Source: Acidimicrobiia bacterium
GTDB lineage: Bacteria; Actinomycetota; Acidimicrobiia; Acidimicrobiales; Ilumatobacteraceae
NCBI GenBank assembly: GCA_010030605.1
Contig: RHCK01000005.1
Coordinates: 1-20,121 of the forward strand
DNA length: 20,121 bases
Direction: 5' to 3'
Positions 1-8,254 of this stretch are shown here, in pieces; the stretch's first letter is position 1, and the number at the start of each line of letters is the position of its first letter. Both the position numbers and the translations under genes were made by a program. The notes under the pieces were generated by a model that was not told the origin of the DNA, searched no databases, and was given only the letters and a program-made list of their open reading frames with translations.

Positions 1-3000
1 TCGCGCGCGGTGCCCTCGGCGACCGACATTTTGGCCGCCCTCGACGCCGCCGTGGAGTGCGGACGCGACGTGGCGACCGCCACCGTTCATCTGACGCGAG
101 CCGATCAGTTGTTGAAGGGTGTTCCGGGAGTGTCGGCACTCATCGGGAACCTGGAGTTGATGAACGGCATCGCCGTGCGACTTACCGCGCTGAACGCGGT
201 CATGTCGGCGGCCGACGCCGAACTCGAGAGTTCGACCATGGATGCCGATCTCTTGGAGTCCGCGGCGGCCACCTTGATCGCCGCGCGCGACGCGGTGTGG
301 GCCATTGGCCAGGATCGGTTGCGCACGGCGCGTGCGGTGGCCGAGTTGGCCGGACGCGATGCCGCGCCCTCCGCCATTGCCGGTTACTTGATGATTCAAC
401 AGGCGTTCGCGGCCATCGATCGTATGGAGGTGCGCGGGCGCGACTCGGCCGGCATCCACGTGTTCGTGTGGGGTCATGGTCTTTCCGACGCCGAGCTGGC
501 ATCGGCCACCGCCGATCGTGCCGGTGACCCGTTGTTCCAGAGCGGATCGGTGCGCGCGATCGACGGAGTCCTGTCGTTCGTCTACAAAGCAGCGGCCGAA
601 ATCGGCGAACTCGGAGACAACACGCGCGTCATGCGGTCCGCGGTTCAGGGCGACGATCTTTTGCGACGTGCCTTGTCGGCTCCGACGGCTCGCGTGTCCT
701 TGGTCGGGCACACCCGATGGGCCAGCGTCGGAATCATCAGCGAACCCAATGCGCATCCCGTGAACAATCAGAGTTCGTTGGCCGATCTCGATCGTCCCTA
801 CGTGATCGCCGCTCTCAACGGTGACGTCGACAATCACGCCGACCTACGTATCGCGCACGACCTCACCTTCCCCGGACAGATCACCACCGACGCCAAGGTC
901 ATCCCGGCCCTGGTCACCAAGCACGTCAAGGACTGTGGTGACACGGTCGAGGCCTTCCGTCGAAGTGTGTCGTCGTTCGAAGGTTCGGTGGCGATCGCCG
1001 CGGCCGCCACCGACGATCCGAACCGACTTCTCCTCGCATTGCACGGCAGCGGTCAGGGTTTGTTCGTGGGTCTGGCCGAGGATCTCTTCATCGCTGCCAG
1101 CGAGCCCTACGGAGTGGTCGAGGAAACCAATCGCTATTTCCGACTCGACGGCGAGGGTGAGGGTTCGGGTCAGATCGTCGTGCTCGACGGTTCACTGGCC
1201 GGTGAGGTCGCCGGTGTCAGGCGGTTCGGATACGACGGAACTCTTCTCCCGATCATCGACGCGAACGTGCTCACGGCCGAAGTGACGACGCGAGACATCG
1301 ATCGCGGCGATGCACCGCACTTCCTCTTGAAGGAAATCACCGAAGCTCCCGAGAGTTTCCGCAAGACGCTGCGTGGTCGGATCGTGGAGTCCAATGGTCG
1401 ACTGGTCGCGACACTCGGTGCCCGGTCTCTTCCCGATGATGTTCGACGTCGATTGGCCGACGGATCGATTCGCAAGGTGCGCGTGATCGGTCAGGGCACT
1501 GCTGCCATCGCCGGACGCAGTTGCGCCTCGGTGCTCGACGAACTGTGCGCCGGTGGCCTCGACGTCGATCCGATCACGGCCACCGAGTTGAGCGGTTTCA
1601 ATCTGCAACTCGACATGTCGGACACTCTGATCGTGGCCGTCAGCCAGAGTGGGACGACCACCGACACCAATCGCACGGTGGATCTGGCGCGTGGTCGTGG
1701 CGCGTCGGTGATCGCCATCGTGAATCGTCGTGGCAGTGATCTGTGCGAGAAGTCCGACGGGGTGCTCTTCACCAGCGACGGTCGTGACGTGGAAATGAGC
1801 GTGGCGTCCACCAAGGCGTTCTACGCCCAGGTCGCCGCCGGCGTGGTGCTGGCCTGTGCCATCAGCGAGGCTGCCGGTTTCGGCACCGATCAACGTCGTC
1901 ATGATCTGTTGTCGGCGTTGCGAACCATTCCGGCCGCGATGCGCACCGTCATTTCCGAGCGACACGCCATCGGCGAGATCGCTCGTCGGTACGCCCCATC
2001 GAAGCGCTACTGGGCGGTCGTTGGCAATGGACCCAACGCCATCGCGGCGAACGAAGTGCGCATCAAGTTGAGCGAGCTTTGTTACAAGAGCATCTCGTGC
2101 GACGTCACCGAGGACAAGAAGCACATCGATTTGTCGTGCGAACCCTTGATCTTGGTGTGCGCGGCCGGTCTGGTCGGAAGCACCGCCGACGACGTGGCCA
2201 AGGAGATCGCGATTTATCGCGCGCACAAGGCGACTCCGATCGTGGTGGCCAACGCCAGTGAGTCCCGGTTCGGCGCCGCTCATGCCGTGATTCCGGTTCC
2301 CGACGTCGACCCCAGTTTGGCGTTCATCCTCAGCGCGGTGGTCGGTCACTTGTTCGGTTACGAAGCCGCGTTGGCCATCGACGAACTGGCTCGCCCTCTG
2401 CGCGAGGCGCGCGAGATCGTGGAACACGCCGTGGTGGCCGTCACCGACGCCGAACAAGTTCTGCGAACCGTGCGAACGGGCATCCGCCCCATGGCCGATC
2501 GTTTCCACGACGTGCTGCGGTCCGGTTCCTACGACGGACACCTGGAGGCCAGCACCGCCGTTCGAGTGGCGTCGATGTTGCGCGTGACGCTCGACGATTC
2601 TCCGGTGGAGGAGTATCAATCCGAAACCGGCAAGGTTGGCTCCCCTTCGTCGTTGATCGATGATCTCACCATCGCTCTCACGCGGGCGATCGAAGAGCTC
2701 ACTCGTCCGGTCGATGCCATCAAGCATCAGGCCAAGACCGTCACCGTGGGCATCAGTCGAAGCGACGAGGGAATCATGGACCGCGCGTTGGTCCAAGAGG
2801 TCCTGGCCACCGGAGCCGGACGCGATGTTCTGTCGTACCGCACGTTGAAGGTGCTCGCCGACCTCGATCCGGCGGTCGCCGCGGTGACCGGGTACACGCG
2901 ATACGCGATCGAGGGCGATCCGGCGGTCGCTGGCGCCACCATCAGCGTCGTCGATCGTGGCGGATTGTCGCGCGACGTTGCGAGCCGCGTCGATCGCAAC

Positions 3001-3339
3001 CCGGCTCTCGTGGGCACCAAGCGACGCGTCGCGAGCGAGCGCGAGGTGTTGGTCGCTCGAGGACGAAGTGATGGTCGCACCGTGATCTTCGTGCCCGAGG
3101 TGAAAGCCGGCCAGACGGTGGGCATCACGCTGGTTCACGTGCGCTTCCATGATCGACTACCGGTGGCCACCATGCGCGCCGTGTTGCAGGGCTACGACCG
3201 TCGTTACGACCGCTTGGTGGACTGGGTCAGCGAGACCGAAGGCGAGATGCGTGACGATCTATTGGCCGATGTGTCGGTGGCCGATCTTCTGATTCTCCCC
3301 ATCAGCGACATGGCCGACCGCTGGCGCCACGCGACGTGA
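1..3339 (+). CDS. glmS: GlmS-like glutamine--fructose-6-phosphate aminotransferase, extended form, 5'-truncated by window edge
   Basis: Likely makes glucosamine-6-phosphate from fructose-6-phosphate and glutamine for cell-wall amino sugars. The frame is open to base 1, so the start and the N-terminal catalytic Cys are presumably upstream. Counting from the GTG at base 10, the glutaminase domain shows RGRDSAG near 142, TRW with R236-W237, N270-G271 and D294. These match E. coli R73-W74, N98-G99 and D123. The first SIS domain has SQSGTT (545-550) and a VASTKAF motif. The second has K686, E689 and H705, with the same 3- and 16-residue spacing as E. coli K485, E488 and H504. Ordinary GlmS is about 600 residues. 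This one has a helix-rich insertion of roughly 120 residues before RGRDSAG and about 315 extra C-terminal residues in which I recognise no domain. It overlaps acpS by GTGA. The sugar-isomerase core is clear; the exact product is less certain. Confidence 0.85.
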   Translation, partial: SRAVPSATDILAALDAAVECGRDVATATVHLTRADQLLKGVPGVSALIGNLELMNGIAVRLTALNAVMSAADAELESSTMDADLLESAAATLIAARDAVWAIGQDRLRTARAVAELAGRDAAPSAIAGYLMIQQAFAAIDRMEVRGRDSAGIHVFVWGHGLSDAELASATADRAGDPLFQSGSVRAIDGVLSFVYKAAAEIGELGDNTRVMRSAVQGDDLLRRALSAPTARVSLVGHTRWASVGIISEPNAHPVNNQSSLADLDRPYVIAALNGDVDNHADLRIAHDLTFPGQITTDAKVIPALVTKHVKDCGDTVEAFRRSVSSFEGSVAIAAAATDDPNRLLLALHGSGQGLFVGLAEDLFIAASEPYGVVEETNRYFRLDGEGEGSGQIVVLDGSLAGEVAGVRRFGYDGTLLPIIDANVLTAEVTTRDIDRGDAPHFLLKEITEAPESFRKTLRGRIVESNGRLVATLGARSLPDDVRRRLADGSIRKVRVIGQGTAAIAGRSCASVLDELCAGGLDVDPITATELSGFNLQLDMSDTLIVAVSQSGTTTDTNRTVDLARGRGASVIAIVNRRGSDLCEKSDGVLFTSDGRDVEMSVASTKAFYAQVAAGVVLACAISEAAGFGTDQRRHDLLSALRTIPAAMRTVISERHAIGEIARRYAPSKRYWAVVGNGPNAIAANEVRIKLSELCYKSISCDVTEDKKHIDLSCEPLILVCAAGLVGSTADDVAKEIAIYRAHKATPIVVANASESRFGAAHAVIPVPDVDPSLAFILSAVVGHLFGYEAALAIDELARPLREAREIVEHAVVAVTDAEQVLRTVRTGIRPMADRFHDVLRSGSYDGHLEASTAVRVASMLRVTLDDSPVEEYQSETGKVGSPSSLIDDLTIALTRAIEELTRPVDAIKHQAKTVTVGISRSDEGIMDRALVQEVLATGAGRDVLSYRTLKVLADLDPAVAAVTGYTRYAIEGDPAVAGATISVVDRGGLSRDVASRVDRNPALVGTKRRVASEREVLVARGRSDGRTVIFVPEVKAGQTVGITLVHVRFHDRLPVATMRAVLQGYDRRYDRLVDWVSETEGEMRDDLLADVSVADLLILPISDMADRWRHAT

Positions 3340-3707
3340 TCGTCGGAATCGGCGTCGACGCGGTCGACATCGATCGCTTTCGCACGGTGCTGCAGCGCAC
3401 ACCGTCGATGCGCGATCGGGTGTTCACCCACGAAGAACTGGCCTACGCGGAGCAATCCTCCGACGCGGTGCCGTCGCTCGCCGTTCGATTCGCCGCCCGC
3501 GAAGCGGTGATGAAGGCAATGGGCGTCGGTTTGGGAGCGTTCGGATTCCACGACGTGTTCGTGCGGCGCGACGAGTCGGGTCGACCCACGTTGGTGGTCG
3601 GTGGCGCGGCGGCCGAACTGGCGCGCGAACGGGGGATCGCCTCGTGGCATGTGTCCCTTTCCCATTCCGACGACACCGCGATCGCTTTCGTCGTGGCTGC
3701 CGGCTGA
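3336..3707 (+). CDS. acpS: holo-[acyl-carrier-protein] synthase
   Basis: Transfers 4'-phosphopantetheine from CoA to the serine of apo-ACP, activating fatty-acid synthesis; cytoplasmic. At 123 residues it has the usual AcpS length. The N-terminal GIGVDAVDIDRF carries the Mg-binding D8, FAAREAVMKAMG carries E56 and K60, and the C-terminal HVSLSH (105-110) is typical. The GTG start overlaps the glmS stop as GTGA, with no Shine-Dalgarno sequence, so translation is probably coupled to glmS. The neighbours nnr and alr match the usual actinobacterial order. Confidence 0.95.
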   Translation: MIVGIGVDAVDIDRFRTVLQRTPSMRDRVFTHEELAYAEQSSDAVPSLAVRFAAREAVMKAMGVGLGAFGFHDVFVRRDESGRPTLVVGGAAAELARERGIASWHVSLSHSDDTAIAFVVAAG

Positions 3708-3716
3708 GTCGAAGCG

Positions 3717-3722
3717 TACGAT
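3717..3722 (+). promoter_or_regulatory. -10 box of a probable leaderless promoter for nnr
   Basis: TACGAT ends six bases before the nnr ATG at 3729, and there is no Shine-Dalgarno sequence. TAnnnT at this distance places the transcription start on or next to the A of ATG. No clear -35 box is visible. It would give nnr-alr their own transcript in addition to read-through from glmS-acpS. Confidence 0.5.
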
Positions 3723-3728
3723 TCATCC

Positions 3729-5123
3729 ATGCGCCCGGTGCTCACTCCGAAGCAGATGCGAGTGCTCGATGCCGAGGCCGTCACCGACGGCACGCCCATG
3801 GAGGTGCTCATCGGTCGCGCTGGTGCCGCCGTGGCCCGGGCCGCCAAGCGCATGATGGGCGGTCTCTACGGTCGCACGGTGGTGGTGGTGACTGGTAAGG
3901 GGAACAACGGAGCCGATGGTCGGGTGACCGGACGTTTGCTGGCCGACCAAGGCGTGAGGGTCATCGTGATCGACGCCGATCGCATGCCGCCTCGCTTGCC
4001 GTCGTGCGATCTCATCATCGATGCCGCCTACGGAACCGGCTTTCGTGGCGATTGGCGTCCGCCATCGACGAACGGTGTGCCGGTATTGGCGGTCGACGTT
4101 CCGAGCGGTCTCGACGGTCTCACCGGTCTCGCATCCGCCGGAGCGTGGGCGGCCGATCGCACGGTCACGTTCGTGGCGTTGAAACCCGGACTTCTGTTGG
4201 GGTCGGGACCCGCTCTCAGCGGTGAGGTCGAGTTGGCCGATGTCGGCATCAACCTCGGTATGGGCAACGTCGACATCAACGAAGTCGAGATGTCCGATGT
4301 GGGTTGTTGGCTTCCGCGGCGAGCGTTCGACGCTCACAAATGGAAGACGGCCGTGTTCACGTTGGCGGGCAGTCCCGGGATGATGGGTGCGGCGAATCTG
4401 TGCGCCTCGGCGGCCATGCGGTCGGGGGCCGGAATGGTGCACGCGGCCTCGCCCGGAATCGCCAGTGATCGCACCACACCCATCGAAGTGGTGCGCAAGG
4501 CACTTCCCGTGTTGGGCTGGTCGGCCGACGTTCTGCAGGAAGTCAACGGCGACAACGCGCGATTCAAGTCCATGGTCGTCGGACCCGGTCTCGGACGCGA
4601 CGAAGGAACGGTCCTCGAGGCACGCAAAGTGATCGCCTCGGCGAGCGTTCCCATCGTCATCGACGGTGACGGGCTGTTCGCGGTGGCGTGGGGCGGAGAC
4701 GGAGCGCGTGACATCGTTCGAGCCCGAGGCGCGGGAACGGTACTCACACCGCACGACGGCGAGTACGCCAACCTTCTCGGCTATCCGCCATCGCACGATC
4801 GCATCGCGAGCGCGCGTCGGTTGTCGACCGACACCAATTGCGTGTGCTTGTTGAAAGGTCCCACCACGGTGGTGGCCGAACCGTCGGGTCAGGTGCTGGT
4901 GGTCGCGAACGGTGATCGTCGCTTGGCCACCGCGGGAACCGGCGACGTTCTTGCCGGCATCATCGGTTCGTTGTTGGCGCAAGGGATGCATCCGTTCCGG
5001 GCCGCGGCCAGCGCGGCGTTCCTGCACGCTCACGCCGCATCGTTGTTCGGCGCCGACGAGGGAATGGTGGCCTCCGACTTGCTCGATCTTCTGCCACGGG
5101 CGATCAGCGACGTCAGAGGATGA
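3729..5123 (+). CDS. nnr: bifunctional NAD(P)H-hydrate repair enzyme (epimerase plus ADP-dependent dehydratase)
   Basis: Repairs hydrated NADH and NADPH. The N-terminal YjeF_N-type domain epimerises the R and S hydrates, and the C-terminal ribokinase-fold domain dehydrates the S form using ADP (or ATP in some members). The epimerase half (about 1-200) has GKGNNGADG at 56-64 and VDVPSGLDG at 122-130. The dehydratase half has AGSPGMMGAA, VVGPGLGRDEG, LTPHDGEYANLLG and the nucleotide-site motif GTGD at 403-406. At 464 residues it is slightly shorter than E. coli YjeF/Nnr. The ATG at 3729 follows a probable leaderless -10 box. Its stop lies just before the alr start, where an ATGA overlap is also possible. 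Confidence 0.93.
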   Translation: MRPVLTPKQMRVLDAEAVTDGTPMEVLIGRAGAAVARAAKRMMGGLYGRTVVVVTGKGNNGADGRVTGRLLADQGVRVIVIDADRMPPRLPSCDLIIDAAYGTGFRGDWRPPSTNGVPVLAVDVPSGLDGLTGLASAGAWAADRTVTFVALKPGLLLGSGPALSGEVELADVGINLGMGNVDINEVEMSDVGCWLPRRAFDAHKWKTAVFTLAGSPGMMGAANLCASAAMRSGAGMVHAASPGIASDRTTPIEVVRKALPVLGWSADVLQEVNGDNARFKSMVVGPGLGRDEGTVLEARKVIASASVPIVIDGDGLFAVAWGGDGARDIVRARGAGTVLTPHDGEYANLLGYPPSHDRIASARRLSTDTNCVCLLKGPTTVVAEPSGQVLVVANGDRRLATAGTGDVLAGIIGSLLAQGMHPFRAAASAAFLHAHAASLFGADEGMVASDLLDLLPRAISDVRG

Positions 5124-5125
5124 AC

Positions 5126-6262
5126 ATGCGTGCGTCGAGAGTGATCGTCGATCTGGCAGCAATCCGTGCGAACGTCGAAAGTTTGATCGCTGTCGCGGCA
5201 CCGTCGCGCGTGATGGTGGTGGTGAAAGCAAACGGTTACGGGCACGGTGCGGTGCGCGTGGCCGAGGCCGCATTGTCCGCCGGAGCGCACGGTTTGTGCG
5301 TGGCCTTGGTGCAAGAGGGCGTCGAGTTGCGCCGAGCCGGCATCGAGGCGCCGATTCTGGTGTTGTCGGAACAGCCTCGGGATCAGGTGGGCGAACTGGT
5401 GGCCCACGGCCTGATCGCCACCGCGTACTCCGTCGCGTTCATCGACGCCTTGGCCGACGAGGCGCGTCGTCGCGATGTGGTGGGCCAGGAAGTGCATCTG
5501 AAGGTGGACACCGGCATGAATCGCGTCGGTGCGCGACCGGATTCCGCGGTGGAACTCGGAGGACGCGTGCTCGCGCGTTCACCGCAACTGTCACTCGGCG
5601 GAGTGTTCACCCATCTGGCGTGCGCCGACGACGTTCGTTCGACGGTCACCTCGGAACAGGTGCGACGGTTCGACGCCGTGATCGACGACCTCCGTCGGGC
5701 CGGTGTCGACCCGGGTTGGTTGCACGTCGCGAATTCGGCCGGCACCATCGCTCATCCCGATACCCGTCGCGACATGGTGCGTGTCGGCATCGCGGTCTAC
5801 GGCATCGCACCCGACACCGCGATGGAGGACGCGTGCTCCATGATTCGACCGGCGGCCAGTCTGGTGTCGCGAGTCTCGTTCGTGAAGCGCGTGAACGCCG
5901 GCGACGGAATCTCGTACGGTCATCGGCATCACGTCGAGCGTGCCACCACGGTGGCCACCGTTCCCATCGGTTATGCCGATGGCGTGCCGCGACGATTGTC
6001 GGCGGTGGGAGGAACGGTTCTGATCGGCGGTCGACACCGTCGAATTCTGGGTGTGGTCACCATGGACCAACTGATGGTCGACATGGGCGACGATTCGTGC
6101 GCGGTGGGCGACGAGGTGGTGCTGATCGGTGCTCAGGGCGATGAGCGCATCACCGCCAACCAGTGGGGCACGGCACTCGACACGATCGGCTACGAGATCG
6201 TGTGCGGATTGTCGGCGCGCCTCCCACGGGTGTACGTGGGCGACGACGCGGACGCTCAGTAG
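5126..6262 (+). CDS. alr: alanine racemase
   Basis: PLP-dependent interconversion of L- and D-alanine for peptidoglycan. Counting from the ATG at 5126, VVVKANGYGHG supplies the PLP lysine K34. HLKVDTGMNRVG is the barrel motif. ISYG supplies the catalytic tyrosine Y264, close to position 265 of the Geobacillus enzyme, followed by VPIGYADGVPR. Length is 378 residues, normal for the family. An ATG at 5120 would overlap the nnr stop as ATGA and add two residues. I prefer 5126 because AGAGGA at 5115-5120 is then a well-placed ribosome binding site. The 3' end overlaps the convergent amidohydrolase by seven bases with no terminator between them. Confidence 0.94.
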   Translation: MRASRVIVDLAAIRANVESLIAVAAPSRVMVVVKANGYGHGAVRVAEAALSAGAHGLCVALVQEGVELRRAGIEAPILVLSEQPRDQVGELVAHGLIATAYSVAFIDALADEARRRDVVGQEVHLKVDTGMNRVGARPDSAVELGGRVLARSPQLSLGGVFTHLACADDVRSTVTSEQVRRFDAVIDDLRRAGVDPGWLHVANSAGTIAHPDTRRDMVRVGIAVYGIAPDTAMEDACSMIRPAASLVSRVSFVKRVNAGDGISYGHRHHVERATTVATVPIGYADGVPRRLSAVGGTVLIGGRHRRILGVVTMDQLMVDMGDDSCAVGDEVVLIGAQGDERITANQWGTALDTIGYEIVCGLSARLPRVYVGDDADAQ

Positions 6263-7467
6263 CCGCAGAGCTCCAACTGGTTGTCGCGCAGCGCCTTGCG
6301 CATGTCGACCGGACCGAGGTCGAGGAAGTCGCCCACCCATTTGCCGGGTGTCGAGAGTCCCTCGGGGTGCGGCCAATCCGAGCCGAGCAGAATGCGGTCG
6401 GCGCCATGAACGTCGCGCAGACGGCTGATGTTGTCCTCGTAGAACGGCGCCACCCACACGTGCTCGCGGAACGACTCGTTGGGATCGCGCTTGAACAACT
6501 GCGGGGTCTTGCCGAAAGCCACGCGAAGTCGACGGTGCAATTCGGGCACCCACGCCGAGCCGAGTTCGAGCGTGGCCACCTTCAACTTCGGATGGCGGTC
6601 GAACAAACCGTGACAGATCATGGCGGCCATCATGTCGAAGATGGGTCGTTCGGTTCCGACGGCCAGCACCTCGGTGAGCGGAGACGACTTCATGCCCATG
6701 TACTTGGTGGGCTCGCCCCAATCGCCGAGGTACTTGTTGTAACCGGCGTCTCCGGCGTGGATGGCCACGATGATTCCCGCTTCGGCGATCTTGGCCCAGA
6801 TGCGATCGAAACGAACATCGGCGGGGGAGGGCGGACGACCGTACGGATTGCCCACCGGACCGGCGCGCATGATGATCATCTTCGTGCCGATCTCCATGAC
6901 GCGATCGAGTTCCTTCTCGGCCAGGTCGGCGTCCATCAACGAGATCATGGGGCCGGTGAGGATGCGACCGTCACGGTCGTAGCCCCAGTCGTCCTGCAAC
7001 CACTTGTTGTACGCGGTGAAGACCGCCATGCCGGACTCGGGATCTTCTTGCAGCATTTCCTCGATGCCCAAACCGAGGCTGGGGATGAGCCATGCCAACT
7101 GCACGCCCTGCTCGTCGAGACGGGCGATGCGCGCATCACGATTCTGGTACTCGGGCTGAATGGGCTGCATCGTGATCATGTCGCGCAGTTCCATGCCCGA
7201 GTGGTTCTCGGCGCGGAAGTAGGTCTCGAGTGTTCCGGGTGCGCCCACCGGGTTGTACGTCGGATTCGGCACCACCGTGAGTTGCTTGGCGTTGATCATC
7301 ACCGAGGTGCGACCTTCGACGTCGATCCACTTCACGACGTTCTTGTACTTCTTGTCGAGATGACGCGTGAGACAGTCTTGGGCCTCGTAGTAGTGCTGGT
7401 CGGCATCGCACAGCGCGTAGTCGATGTCGGCGTCCGACGGACGAAGCGGGGATTCGAGAGCGGTCAT
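6256..7467 (-). CDS. amidohydrolase-family (amidohydrolase_2 / ACMSD-like TIM barrel) metal-dependent hydrolase
   Basis: 403 residues with the amidohydrolase_2 layout. The N-terminal CDADQHYYE (20-28) is a variant of the DxH motif, IVAIHAGD has H237, DRHPKLKVATLELGSAWVPE lies at 290-309, and GSDWPHPEG at 362-370 supplies the active-site Asp D364. Characterised relatives decarboxylate or hydrolyse ring-cleavage products and other carboxylates. The substrate here cannot be read from the sequence. The ATG has an excellent ribosome binding site, AGAGGAGG about five bases upstream, behind a promoter and palindromic operator-like site at 7486-7517. It is transcribed divergently from the isochorismatase-like gene, which suggests shared control. 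Confidence 0.85.
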   Translation of the reverse strand: MTALESPLRPSDADIDYALCDADQHYYEAQDCLTRHLDKKYKNVVKWIDVEGRTSVMINAKQLTVVPNPTYNPVGAPGTLETYFRAENHSGMELRDMITMQPIQPEYQNRDARIARLDEQGVQLAWLIPSLGLGIEEMLQEDPESGMAVFTAYNKWLQDDWGYDRDGRILTGPMISLMDADLAEKELDRVMEIGTKMIIMRAGPVGNPYGRPPSPADVRFDRIWAKIAEAGIIVAIHAGDAGYNKYLGDWGEPTKYMGMKSSPLTEVLAVGTERPIFDMMAAMICHGLFDRHPKLKVATLELGSAWVPELHRRLRVAFGKTPQLFKRDPNESFREHVWVAPFYEDNISRLRDVHGADRILLGSDWPHPEGLSTPGKWVGDFLDLGPVDMRKALRDNQLELCGY

Positions 7468-7485
7468 GGTTCCTCCTCTGACGAC

Positions 7486-7501
7486 TTGACACTACCGTCA
7501 A
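7486..7501. promoter_or_regulatory. operator-like inverted repeat over the amidohydrolase -10 box
   Basis: TTGAC-N6-GTCAA, a perfect 5-bp inverted repeat with a partly symmetric centre, covers the TAGTGT -10 box of the minus-strand promoter. The size and spacing fit a dimeric regulator of the TetR type. A TetR gene lies 1.7 kb away at 9181-9816, but that link is only inferred. Confidence 0.45.
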
Positions 7502-7517
7502 TTCCGGGCCGTGTCCA
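7489..7517 (-). promoter_or_regulatory. promoter for the amidohydrolase gene
   Basis: On the minus strand, TGGACA (7512-7517) is followed by a 17-bp spacer and TAGTGT (7489-7494). These match the -35 consensus in five of six bases and the TAnnnT -10 form. Transcription would start near 7482, leaving a short leader that contains AGAGGAGG before the ATG. Confidence 0.55.
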
Positions 7518-7525
7518 TCCGGAAT
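7501..7525. repeat. inverted repeat ATTCCGG-N11-CCGGAAT
   Basis: A perfect 7-bp inverted repeat centred on the -35 box of the amidohydrolase promoter and abutting the 7486-7501 palindrome. It could be a second operator. Function is unproven. Confidence 0.4.
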
Positions 7526-7555
7526 CTTGGGTAAATCGTGAATGGAAGTCACGCT

Positions 7556-7579
7556 GTCCCGACGGGGACCCACGGGTCC
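7556..7579. repeat. two overlapping short inverted repeats upstream of the isochorismatase-like gene
   Basis: GTCCC-N4-GGGAC (7556-7569) overlaps GGACCC-N2-GGGTCC (7566-7579). They lie where the -35 region of the plus-strand promoter should be, 13 bp before its -10 box. They may be an operator or simply a GC-rich coincidence. Confidence 0.3.
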
Positions 7580-7591
7580 GGCGTTCTCGGT

Positions 7592-7597
7592 TACCGT
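7592..7597 (+). promoter_or_regulatory. -10 box of a probable leaderless promoter for the isochorismatase-like gene
   Basis: TACCGT ends six bases before the ATG at 7604, with no convincing Shine-Dalgarno sequence. This is the same arrangement as at nnr and tsaE and supports 7604 over more upstream in-frame ATGs. Confidence 0.5.
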
Positions 7598-7603
7598 CGG
7601 GGC

Positions 7604-8248
7604 ATGTCGAAATCCCTGGACAGACTGCGAGCGACGGTCGACCCGGCCCACACGGTCGTGATCACCAATGAATTGCAAAAGGGCATCGTGGGCGACGAGG
7701 CCATTTTGGCGGCCTTGCCGGTGGCGGTGCGCGAAGCAGGCATCCTGCCGGTCGCGGGTCGCGTGTGCTCGGCCGCTCGCGCCGCCGGAATTCGGGTGTT
7801 GCACGCCGTCGTCGAGGAACGCTTCGATGGCGCGGGGCAGTCGCTCAACTGCCGCATCTTTGCTCTGGGCGCCAAGCGTCGGGCCGAAGTTGGTCACGGA
7901 CCAATCGATGCGGGTCGACCCGGCGCCGAGATCGTCGACGAACTCGACGTGCAACCGGCCGACATCAAGATGAGTCGCATCCACGGCATGACGGCGTTCA
8001 CCGGCACCGAGCTCGACGCGGTGGTGCGCAATCTGGGTGCGCGCACCGTCGTCATCATGGGGGTCAGCGTGAACCTCGGCGTGCTCGGCACCGCGTTGAG
8101 TGCGTGCGACCTCGGATATCAGGTGGTGATCGTGCGCGACGCGGTGTGCGGTATCCCGAAGGAATACGCCGACGCGGTGTTGGAGAATTCCTTGTCGATG
8201 ATCGCGACCATCGTCACCGCCGACGAATTGATTAATGCGTGGTCGTGA
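7604..8248 (+). CDS. isochorismatase-fold (cysteine hydrolase-like) protein lacking the catalytic cysteine
   Basis: 214 residues with the isochorismatase/cysteine-hydrolase fold: VVITNELQKGIVGD (18-31), RIHGMTAFTGTELD (125-138), IMGVSVNLGVLGT (151-163) and GYQVVIVRDAV (171-181). In active family members the three motifs supply a D-K-C triad. Here the Asp position reads N22-E23, the Lys position appears to be R125, and the Cys position is G159. Classical cysteine-hydrolase chemistry therefore looks impossible. The fold is intact, so the protein may bind a ligand, act by another mechanism or scaffold a partner. From memory, similar cysteine-less relatives occur in actinobacteria. The ATG at 7604 is chosen for the leaderless -10 box and the usual N-terminus. 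An in-frame upstream ATG at 7538 would add 22 unlikely residues. It is divergent from the amidohydrolase. Confidence 0.8.
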   Translation: MSKSLDRLRATVDPAHTVVITNELQKGIVGDEAILAALPVAVREAGILPVAGRVCSAARAAGIRVLHAVVEERFDGAGQSLNCRIFALGAKRRAEVGHGPIDAGRPGAEIVDELDVQPADIKMSRIHGMTAFTGTELDAVVRNLGARTVVIMGVSVNLGVLGTALSACDLGYQVVIVRDAVCGIPKEYADAVLENSLSMIATIVTADELINAWS

Positions 8249-8254
8249 CGCGAC

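Noticed and set aside
1192..3150. A 652-codon minus-strand frame inside glmS
   Set aside because: It is an antisense shadow of the conserved SIS domains. It has the same low-complexity composition and no ribosome site or family motif.
3723..5273. A 516-codon minus-strand frame across nnr and alr
   Set aside because: It is antisense to two recognised enzymes. The translation is rich in Arg, His and Gly with no domain pattern.
6163..7671. A 502-codon plus-strand frame across the amidohydrolase
   Set aside because: It is antisense to a gene with clear motifs, an ideal ribosome site and a promoter, and it runs through the divergent control region.
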